A stretch of 64,000 bases of DNA, taken from positions 55,458 through 119,457 of the forward strand of contig URAZ01000001.1 of NCBI GenBank assembly GCA_900545925.1. The letters are read 5' to 3'. The stretch comes from an uncultured Eubacteriales bacterium (lineage in GTDB: Bacteria; Bacillota; Clostridia; Oscillospirales; Oscillospiraceae). Below the pieces are notes generated by a model. That model was not told the DNA's origin and made no database searches. It saw only the letters and a program-made list of their open reading frames with translations. Below, one piece after another: positions 54,184-62,100 of the stretch (position 1 is the first letter of the stretch; each line of letters begins with the position of its first letter). The translations under genes were made by a program, and so were the position numbers.

Positions 54184-55569
54184 TTATGCGTTATCCTTTG
54201 CATACAGGGTCGCCCAGCCCTGCACGAATGCAGTCTCGACAGCAGACCAGTCGCCGGTACCGGCAGTGTACTGAGTCAGAGCGTCGACAACGGCAGCACG
54301 CCAGTCGTCAACAGCGGGAGTCCAGTTGAATGCCCAGGTCACAACGTACTTGCCGTCGGCAGTGTACTTGTTGGCATCCTGGAAGAAGACGTTCTCCGGC
54401 TCCTTGGCGTCCTTGAACGGGCAGGGGCCAAACTCTTGTGCCAGCATTGTGGTGCCTTCGTCAGAGGTAACGACCCAAACGAGGAAGTCGATGGTAGCCT
54501 GAATGTCTTCTTCAGAGGATTCGTTGTTGATAGCCCAGCAGTTCTCAGTGCCAGCGCACAGGCCAGCTTCTTCTTCGCCGTCAACGCCGCAGTAGATGGG
54601 GATCATAGCCAGATCGTCGGGGTTCATGCCGAACGTGCCGGTCAGGTTGGAATATTCCCAAGTGCCGTTCTGATAGAACGCAGCCTTGCCTTCGCCGAAT
54701 TCAGCCTCGGACTCGTCGCCGGTCGCGGTAGCCAGGGCAGCGCCGGTGGTAGCGGAATCAGTGGTGTAGAGATCCCAGATGTTCTTGAAGTTGTTGAGGT
54801 AAGCGCCGGTGATGGTGGCGGGCTGAGAGGTCACGTCATCGTCACGGAACTCATAGAACAGCGGCATGTTGGCCAGATGGCCGGAGAAACGCCAGCTGGA
54901 GGAGCCGTCGAGGCCGGCGGAGGAGAATGCGTCGAAGCCGAGTTCTTCTGCGCGGGCGTGGATATCGTCAGCGACAGCCTTCAGGGAATCGAAGTTGGTG
55001 ATTTCGTCGATGGAGTGGCCAGCCTTCTCGAGCAGAGCCTTGTTGACGATGATGCCGAATGCCTCGTAGCAGTAGCCGATAGACAGGGTCTGGCCGTCTT
55101 CACCCTTGAGGTTGAAAGCATCGGTGGTCATCTGATCCATGATGGCAGTGCCGTCGAGCGGATAGCAGTAGTCGCCGTAGGAGTTGATGGCGCCCTGATT
55201 GCCGCACTGGAACAGGGTCGGAGCGGAACTCTTGTCAAGTTCGGCTGCGAGGGTGGTGTCATAGGTGCCGGAAGCAGCGGTGACAACCTTAACGGGAACA
55301 CCAGTCTGCTCGGTATAGGTTGCAGCGAGCTTCTGCCAAGCTTCGTCAGCTTCGGGTTTGAAGTTCAGGTAATAGACAGAGCCAGTAGCTTCGGTAGCGG
55401 CGGGCTCTTCCGTCTCGGTTTCAGCGGGAGCGGTTTCGTCAGTGGCCGGGGTGTCAGTTGTCTCGGCCGGGGTGTTCTCTTCGGGCTGAGCGGGTTCGGT
55501 CTTGGATGCGCAGGCAGCCAGGCCAAGAACCATCACGAGCGCCAGAAGCATTGCGATGATCTTTTTCAT
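54184..55569 (-). CDS. Maltodextrin-type ABC transporter substrate-binding lipoprotein
   Basis: A 461-residue exported lipoprotein. The signal peptide ends in a lipobox (VLGLAACA, Cys about residue 20). A disordered Thr/Pro/Glu/Ala linker (about 22-62) tethers the binding domain. The family 1 solute-binding fold shows VYYLNFKPEADEAWQKLAATYTEQTGVPVKVV, APTLFQCGNQGAINSYGDYCYPL and AFYQNGTWEYSNLTG; several exposed Trp and Tyr residues suit sugar stacking. Neighbours (two CUT1 permeases, LacI regulator, MalQ, GlgP) make maltodextrin the likely ligand, though it is not proven. It starts after AGGAGG and a perfect 16-bp operator. Confidence 0.93.
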   Translation of the reverse strand: MKKIIAMLLALVMVLGLAACASKTEPAQPEENTPAETTDTPATDETAPAETETEEPAATEATGSVYYLNFKPEADEAWQKLAATYTEQTGVPVKVVTAASGTYDTTLAAELDKSSAPTLFQCGNQGAINSYGDYCYPLDGTAIMDQMTTDAFNLKGEDGQTLSIGYCYEAFGIIVNKALLEKAGHSIDEITNFDSLKAVADDIHARAEELGFDAFSSAGLDGSSSWRFSGHLANMPLFYEFRDDDVTSQPATITGAYLNNFKNIWDLYTTDSATTGAALATATGDESEAEFGEGKAAFYQNGTWEYSNLTGTFGMNPDDLAMIPIYCGVDGEEEAGLCAGTENCWAINNESSEEDIQATIDFLVWVVTSDEGTTMLAQEFGPCPFKDAKEPENVFFQDANKYTADGKYVVTWAFNWTPAVDDWRAAVVDALTQYTAGTGDWSAVETAFVQGWATLYAKDNA

Positions 55570-55598
55570 GGTATTTCCTCCTGAATGATTTTTGAATT

Positions 55599-55614
55599 AT
55601 GGAAACGTTTCCAT
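55599..55614. promoter_or_regulatory. LacI/CcpA-type operator of the maltodextrin operon
   Basis: ATGGAAACGTTTCCAT is a perfect 16-bp palindrome that fits the LacI-family consensus with central CG; it differs from the cre consensus (TGWAARCGYTWNCW) at one position. It lies 14 bp downstream of the -10 element, in a road-block position, and about 30 bp upstream of the start codon. Confidence 0.88.
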
Positions 55615-55627
55615 TTCCAATGATCAT

Positions 55628-55656
55628 ATTATACTACATTTTTCTGATCTGAGCAA
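55628..55656 (-). promoter_or_regulatory. Promoter of the maltodextrin operon
   Basis: On minus TTGCTC (55656-55651) and TATAAT (55633-55628) are 17 bp apart. Confidence 0.75.
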
Positions 55657-55743
55657 TCAAAATTTGTTCCGAAAAAATTTTCAGCACTTTGTACGATTTC
55701 ACGGCTGCAAAATTGTGCAGTTTGCTTCTATCCTCTTTTCGGC

Positions 55744-55772
55744 TTGCGTTTTTTCTGTTCAGTCGATATAAT
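55744..55772 (+). promoter_or_regulatory. Promoter of the YesL-like gene
   Basis: TTGCGT at 55744-55749 and TATAAT at 55767-55772, spacer 17 bp. Confidence 0.72.
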
Positions 55773-55804
55773 ATTCTATATTCTTTCCTGAAACGAGGCG
55801 CGCT

Positions 55805-56431
55805 ATGAAGTTCTTCAATTATGATTCCCCATTTTGGTCGTTTATGTCACGGGTCGCGGATCTTGTGATCCTGAATCTGCTGTGGCTGCTGTTCTGTATC
55901 CCCGTGTTCACCATCGGCGCGTCTACGGCGGCGATGTACCGCGTAACGCTCAACATGGTGCGCGGCGAGGGCGGCGGCGTGGTCCGCAGCTTCTGGGCGT
56001 CGTTCAAACTCAATTTCAAGCAGGGCGTTCTATTGTTCCTGATCCTTCTGATCCCGACGCTGCTGGTGATCGTTGAGGTTGAGATCTATCTGTCCGGCGT
56101 AGTGGCGCAGTCGATCTGGATGGGTGTGGTCTTCTGCTTCCCGGCACTGCTCGTTTCGCTGATCGGCGCTTATATCTATCCCCTGCTGGCGCAGTTTGAT
56201 AATTCCATTAAAAATATGCTGAAAAACGCTTGCCTGCTTGCCATCGGCAATCTCCCCTACTCGGTCGTGATGGCAGCGCTGAATCTGGCCGTGCCTGCTC
56301 TGCTCATATTTGCAACAAGTTTTTTTCTGCGGACGTGCATCTTCTGGCTTCTGATTGGTGGTGCGCTTATTGCGATGCTGAATTCATATCTGCTGCGGAA
56401 AATTTTCAAAAAGTATTTTGATCTGGATTAA
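55805..56431 (+). CDS. YesL-like DUF624 membrane protein
   Basis: A 208-residue inner-membrane protein with five or six hydrophobic helices. The N-terminal DSPFWSFMSRVADLVILNLLWLLFCIPVFTIGASTAAMYRVTLNMVRGE is the standard start of the DUF624 family, whose Bacillus member YesL lies in a pectin-sugar transport operon. Proteins of this family are often encoded next to CUT1 sugar ABC transporters, as here, where it is divergent from the maltodextrin operon. Its role is unknown; an accessory of the permease or of polysaccharide sensing is possible. GAGG lies 6 bp before ATG 55805, and a strong terminator follows. Confidence 0.9.
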   Translation: MKFFNYDSPFWSFMSRVADLVILNLLWLLFCIPVFTIGASTAAMYRVTLNMVRGEGGGVVRSFWASFKLNFKQGVLLFLILLIPTLLVIVEVEIYLSGVVAQSIWMGVVFCFPALLVSLIGAYIYPLLAQFDNSIKNMLKNACLLAIGNLPYSVVMAALNLAVPALLIFATSFFLRTCIFWLLIGGALIAMLNSYLLRKIFKKYFDLD

Positions 56432-56436
56432 ATATC

Positions 56437-56475
56437 GCGCCCGGTGCAAGGCTGCACCGGGCGCATACTTTTTCT
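56437..56475 (+). terminator. Terminator of the YesL-like gene
   Basis: GCGCCCGGTGCA (56437-56448) pairs perfectly with TGCACCGGGCGC (56453-56464) around AGGC and is followed by ATACTTTTTCTTC. Confidence 0.9.
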
Positions 56476-57189
56476 TCATTTCAGGGCTGCAATCAGTTCC
56501 AGCAGGCCGTAAACGACAGGCTGGTGGAGCAGGTAGATGAACAGAGACTGGCGGCCGCACCAGCAGAAGAATCTCGCAATCGCGCTTTCCCGGAACGTGC
56601 CGGGCAGGCGTGTTTTTTTGTCCGCATAGACTGTTCTGCCGAGAACAGTTCCAAGCATATACCAGCCGAGATGCGGCAGAATCGGAAAAAAATCGCTGGA
56701 TGTAAATCCCTCGTAGACAAAACCGAACGGGAACAGGAATTTTGCCTCCACGACCGTACCCAAAATGAGATATCCGGTCACGACGAGTACAACTCCCACG
56801 GCGGCAAGCGCCTGCGTGGGCAGCTTTTTGTAAACGGGATAGAGCATCATGCAGACACCCAGCAGATGCAGCACGCCGAACCAGACGATCACATCGCGCG
56901 AGGCCATGCCGAGGCGATACATCCCAAACGTTACAAGCGAAATGAGCATGCCGCAAGAGAAGACAATGCAGCCGCGGCGGAAGCTGCGTGAGCCGAGCGT
57001 GGCGCAGCAGCCGGACAAGACGACGAAGATCACGCCGCCGTACTGTTGCACGAACACATACCATGCGGGCAGGTGCAGATCAAGGCCGATAAAGTAAATC
57101 AGATCAAAGATCAGATGGATCAGGATCACGCAGAGAATGCAAATGCCGCGCAGCGCATCCAGTTCCCAGATGCGGTCGTTTTTTTTCAT
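56476..57189 (-). CDS. DUF1624/HGSNAT-like membrane acyltransferase domain protein
   Basis: A 237-residue inner-membrane protein with seven or more helices. The start RIWELDALRGICILCVILIHLIFDL is the conserved first segment of the DUF1624 (heparan-alpha-glucosaminide N-acetyltransferase-like) family, with the Asp-x-x-Arg-Gly motif and a membrane His. Later segments (VIFVVLSGCCATLGSRSFRRG and FCWCGRQSLFIYLLHQPVVYGLLEL) fit the same family. It may transfer acetyl groups across the membrane onto a sugar, but this is not tested for the short bacterial forms. ATG 57189 has AGGTGA 5 bp upstream; the GTG three codons earlier is less likely. Confidence 0.85.
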   Translation of the reverse strand: MKKNDRIWELDALRGICILCVILIHLIFDLIYFIGLDLHLPAWYVFVQQYGGVIFVVLSGCCATLGSRSFRRGCIVFSCGMLISLVTFGMYRLGMASRDVIVWFGVLHLLGVCMMLYPVYKKLPTQALAAVGVVLVVTGYLILGTVVEAKFLFPFGFVYEGFTSSDFFPILPHLGWYMLGTVLGRTVYADKKTRLPGTFRESAIARFFCWCGRQSLFIYLLHQPVVYGLLELIAALK

Positions 57190-57210
57190 GGAAATCACCT
57201 GAAATCATCG

Positions 57211-57237
57211 CAGCCTGCCGCGAAACGCGGCAGGCTG
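57211..57237 (-). terminator. Hairpin between the acyl-CoA synthetase and DUF1624 genes
   Basis: CAGCCTGCCGCG (57211-57222) pairs perfectly with CGCGGCAGGCTG (57226-57237) around a 3-nt loop. No T run follows on minus, so it may stabilise the upstream transcript or attenuate weakly rather than fully terminate. Confidence 0.55.
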
Positions 57238-57251
57238 CCGAAAAATAATGC

Positions 57252-58994
57252 TTACGAGTTTTTCGCGTCTTCCAATGCCTGACGCTCGGCCTCTTCCTCT
57301 TCGAGCACGCGGTAGGCGACCTTGCCGACCAGCGTTTTGGGCAGTTCGGAGCGGAATTCAATGTCATACGGCATCGCATATTTTGCGATATGCTGGCGGC
57401 AGTAGTCGAGAATCTCCTGCTTAACTGCCTCCGACGGTTCATAGCCGGGACGCAGGACGACGAAAGCCTTGACCTTCTGCATCTTGTACGGGTCCTTGAC
57501 ACCGATGACGCAGGACAGGAGAACCTTTTCATGGCCGTCGATGATATTTTCCAGCTGGCCGGGATAGACGTTGTAGCCGGACGTGATGATCATGCGCTTG
57601 ATGCGCTGGGAGAAGTAGACGAAGCCGTCTTCATCCATCTTACCGAGGTCGCCGGTGTGCAGCCAGATGCGGCCGTCCTCATGGCGGCGGAGGGTGTTGT
57701 GCGTTTCCTCGGGATTATCAACATACTCGAGCATGACGGACGGGCCGGAGACGCAGATCTCGCCTTCGAGATTCGCATCAAGTTCCTGCGTGGTGCCGGG
57801 CTTGACGATTTTATAATAGGTATCCGGGAACGGCACGCCGATAGAGCCGACGCGGTTATAGTCCTTCGGCGTCAGGCAGGAGGCTGTGACGCACTCGGTC
57901 AGGCCATAGCCCTGACGAACCTGCACGGAAGCGTTGTGCGCCTTGAGGAAATCATCGACCTTTTTCTTCAGTTCGATAGACATGCTGTCGCCGCCGGAGA
58001 AGACGCCCTTGAGGCAGCTGAGGTCTGCGTTTTCAAGCTTTTCAGCGCGCAGCAGCGCCTCAAACAGCGTCGGGACACCGGGAATGATATTAGGCTGCTT
58101 CTTGATGAGCAGTTCGGCATAGGTATTGACGTTGAACTTCGGGACAAGGATGCAGCATGCGCCGCCGATGAGGGCAGTATGGATGCCGATACCGAGACCA
58201 AAGCCATGGAACACGGGCATGACAGAGAGCATCTTCATGCCGTCGATGGGTGCAAAGCCAGAGGCGGCAATAGTCTGAAGGCCCAGCGCGTTAAAGTTCA
58301 TGTTGGACAGAAGAATGCCCTTGGTTGTGCCGGTCGTACCGCCGGAATAGAGGATAGACGCGCCCGCTTCCGCCTTGCCGAACTCTCTCGGAAGCGGCAG
58401 ATCACGCTTTTTGCCGACGCGCTGGAATTCCGACCACCAGATGTAATTGCCCTTTTTCGGGGGCTTAGGGTATTTACGGCCTGCCGTCAACGCGTAGCCG
58501 ACTGCAAGGTGCGGATACAACTCATCCTCAATCTTAGCAAGCAGAAGCTTGCATTCCTTGTTATCAAGTTCGGGCATGATGGGCGCGATCTTGGCATAGA
58601 ACTGGTCAAGCGTGAGGATGCACTTGGAGTGCGAGAAATTGAGATAGAATTTGATCTCTCCCGCAGCAGAGAGCGGATGGATCATGTTGGACACTGCACC
58701 AATGCGGTTCAGGCCATAGAACGCGTGCAGAACCTGCGGGCAGTTGGGCATGCAGATGGTGACGCGGTCGCCCTTTTTGATGCCCATGGCGAGAAAGGCC
58801 TGTGCCGTCTCGTCGATCTTCTGCATAAACTGTGCGAAGGTCGTCTTTTTGCCCATGAATTCATAGGCAGGCAGCTTCGGATTGCGCTCTGCTGCGGCCT
58901 TGACCATCTGATAGATAGTCTTCTGCGGATAAGACAGATGATGCGGCACATTACCGTAATATTTTAACCAGGGAGCGGAAGAGGAAAGACTCAT
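57252..58994 (-). CDS. Long-chain acyl-CoA synthetase (AMP-binding, FadD-like)
   Basis: A 580-residue adenylating enzyme that activates a carboxylic acid with ATP and joins it to CoA. The core motifs are present: P-loop YSGGTTGTTKGI, then MPVFHGFGLGIG, QGYGLTECV, the hinge TGDLGKMDEDGFVYFSQRIKRMIITSGYNVYP and the catalytic Lys in LPKTLVGKVAYR near the C-terminus. The chain-length preference cannot be read off. ATG 58994 was chosen because AAAGGA lies 8 bp upstream; the ATG three codons earlier overlaps the ribosome binding site. With the degV-family gene it points to use of external fatty acids. Confidence 0.92.
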   Translation of the reverse strand: MSLSSSAPWLKYYGNVPHHLSYPQKTIYQMVKAAAERNPKLPAYEFMGKKTTFAQFMQKIDETAQAFLAMGIKKGDRVTICMPNCPQVLHAFYGLNRIGAVSNMIHPLSAAGEIKFYLNFSHSKCILTLDQFYAKIAPIMPELDNKECKLLLAKIEDELYPHLAVGYALTAGRKYPKPPKKGNYIWWSEFQRVGKKRDLPLPREFGKAEAGASILYSGGTTGTTKGILLSNMNFNALGLQTIAASGFAPIDGMKMLSVMPVFHGFGLGIGIHTALIGGACCILVPKFNVNTYAELLIKKQPNIIPGVPTLFEALLRAEKLENADLSCLKGVFSGGDSMSIELKKKVDDFLKAHNASVQVRQGYGLTECVTASCLTPKDYNRVGSIGVPFPDTYYKIVKPGTTQELDANLEGEICVSGPSVMLEYVDNPEETHNTLRRHEDGRIWLHTGDLGKMDEDGFVYFSQRIKRMIITSGYNVYPGQLENIIDGHEKVLLSCVIGVKDPYKMQKVKAFVVLRPGYEPSEAVKQEILDYCRQHIAKYAMPYDIEFRSELPKTLVGKVAYRVLEEEEAERQALEDAKNS

Positions 58995-59176
58995 TTTTTT
59001 CATCCTTTCGAGCGAGTTTTTTCACACACCCCTGCCGCTCATTCACACACCAAAGGCGGCAGTTATTTGCATTATACCTGTTTCGGCTCGAAATAGCAAG
59101 ATTTTCTTACAGGCAGATGCGGCAGATTGTCTTATCGCACAGCTATTTTTCTAGTTTGCTGAAACCAAAGCTGTAT

Positions 59177-62100
59177 TCAGCGGCAGATGCGGTCTAGGCG
59201 TGAAAGGTCTTCTTCGAGATAGCTGGAGGCCGGGAGGGAAAAATCAAAGTTCATGCAGTCGCCCTTATCCGGCAGACGGGGCTGCGTGAGCGCTTCTCCG
59301 AGGCGGCGGATGGTCAATGCGGCGGAAAATACACGCTGGTGCTCACGTTCGAGCGCGCGGAGGATCTGCATGGCGTTTTCCAGCGCTGTTTTGGAAAGGC
59401 CACGGATGCTTTGCTCTGTTACATCGAAGAAATAGCCGGGATAAACATAGGGCAGGATCATATTAACGGACGGGAGCATGCGTTCTTTTTGCTTCCGGCC
59501 GGCAACGCTGTCTCCGCCGATGAAGGGATAGAGCAGGCTCTCCGTGACCCAGTAATGGAGGTTCGGAATAAAATACTCGCACTCCGCACAGCGTCCTTGT
59601 ACGCGCATCAGATCGCGGCCATAGCCGGACATGACAGCAACAACGATACGGTCAACAGCAAGCTGCTCCTGCCGGAAAACACGGTCAAGCTTTTCAATGC
59701 GGTACCCCTTGTGCAGCAGATCGTCAACCAGAATGATCGGCCTGTGGAACGACCGGAGCGTGCGGACCTGGCCCGGCAGCGGAGAATAATCCGGATATTC
59801 CTCAATCGTAAAACTGCGCACATCGGGTGCGTAGCATTTTTCTACATGGAGCGTCTTTGTAACCGTATTGGGCACGATGGCATCCGCGAAGATTTTTCCG
59901 TAGGGCACGCACATATATGGCCCCAGCTGCCGGACGCCTTCGGGCACATCCTGCACGCCGTTCATACGCTCAATACGCTGTGCGATAGCCTGATTGAGCA
60001 GTTCCGTGTCAAAGCACAGAAGAAGCTTGCCGGGAAACATGGCACTCAGCGCCATACGCAGGCGGGGCCGGGTCTGTAAAACGGCTTCGCGCACGGCGGG
60101 CGCGTCGCGGTGCGGCGGCTTGATGCAGAGCATGGCGTCCTGCAGGAGCATAACGGGGTTGCGCATATCGACATAATAGATGCCGCTTACCGCCTGCGTG
60201 AAGCCAAGCTGACGCAGGGCGCTTTGCAGCGCCGTCTGCGATTCGGTGCAGCGGCAGAGTGCGTAGGTATGTCCCTGTTCAAGACTTCTGGCAAGCAGTT
60301 CATTGAGAAGCATGCGCAACGCGTCCTCCTCTTCCGCCTGTGCCGCATCCATGAACAGAATTTGCCCGGAAGCATGCTGGCGCACATAGCTGCATGCCTC
60401 CAGAGAGCCGAGTACGTCATACAGATCATCCAGCAAAATCGTATGCCCTGCCGCCCAGCCGAGCAGACGCGCAGGTCGCGCCAGCAGCAGCGCCGCGCGG
60501 GGTGCTTTTTTGCCGCGCATGCAGTCCCGTACGGCTTGCGGAAGCGTGTCTTCGTCCTGTGTGACATTTTGGAAATAGAGCGCTTCGCGCCGCAGCACAT
60601 CCTTCTGCTCTGGAGAGCGGACGTACAGGCCGCATTCATAGATATACGTCTGCACGACCGGCGCGACAAGCATGGAGATATCGAGATTCTGGTCAATCGA
60701 GGCGCGGATGCGCGTGGAACTGACTGTCTCATAAAACGGCGGCAAGGACAGAAGCAAAAGCTTTCCCCGAATGATTGCAGTCAGCGCAGCGCGGTCGGCG
60801 CTGCCGTCGCGGCAGAAAATGATGTGATTATAGTCCGCAGCAGTGCCGGGCTCCGTGCGTTTATACGCTGAGGCATTTGCAATCACATCGCTGCCCGCGA
60901 CAAGATAGACGTCTCTTCCCGGCAGCAGCTGCCGCAGGCGGGCAAGATCCTCCGGCATGGCAATATTGACGGGGATCTCGTCAGGGAACAGATAAGTATC
61001 CCACTGGTCGGCAGTCGAAATCGAGACGATGCGGCGGCGTAGAAGCTTGGGAAGCGTTTTCTTGCTCCAAGAAAACTCATCGACAGCCAGATAGACCTCG
61101 AAGCCGCGCGCGCGGATTTCTTGTACGATCTGCTTATGACCGACGGAAAACGGATCAAATGTGCCGGGGAAAAACGCAGCGGGCTTTTCCGCCGGGAACC
61201 GGAAGGGGCCTTCCAGCAGTTCCTGCCGGACGGTATAGCGGTAGAGATGATTGAGCATGGCCGCGCAGTTGAAGAATGTCAGCTGACCGGTGCGCGGTTC
61301 TGATAAAAGTGTCAGGAGTTTTTTGTGCAAACGGATGAAAATATCGTGTTTTCTGGCAAGAGAAAGCTGATCTCGGCCGAAAATATCCCGGCAGAGAACA
61401 GCCAGCGCCGTCTGATGGATCGTCTCATCGTAATGGGCAATGCCAGTAAGAATCAGGCCGAGAATGTGGTCGGCAGTCTGCGTTTCCTGCTCCGGCAGCA
61501 CATTCAGCGCCTCGCCGAGCGTGAACAGCGCCACGCGCGCGGGCCGGATAGACGCGCCGCAGGAAAGCTGTCCGATGGATTCGACCGACTCGCCCAGTTC
61601 CTTTTCCGGCAACAGGCACAAAAGTCTTCCCAAATACGGCGGGATAAAGCGCGAGATCTGCTCCTGCCCGGATTCCAATTCGCGCGTCAGGTCGATGACG
61701 ATTTCGTTGATCTGGTCAACGAGCAGTCCGGGCGCGATGGAAAGCAGCGCGTTGCCCGCCGCTTCACGCACGGGAAGATGCTCGCTGACGCAAAGCAGAT
61801 TGGAAAAATGCAGAGCCGTATGGAACGCCGTCTCCGGATGCGCCTGGACATATTCGCGCAGCATATTGATCTGCGTCAGCTTAACGGTCCAGTGGACGGC
61901 GTTTTTCAGATTGCTGAGGTGAATCTGTGAGACGGTTTGCGCGTCCAGCGCTGCAAACGGCTCCGCCAGCACCTGCGACTTAAGCCAATCGTGGGCCAGA
62001 TGGTCTTCCCAGTGAGGCTCATATTGCTGCACGCAGGTGCGGACAATCTGCCGCAGTCCAGGCTCTGCGTGCGTCAGCCGCAGGAGCATATGCAGCGCGA

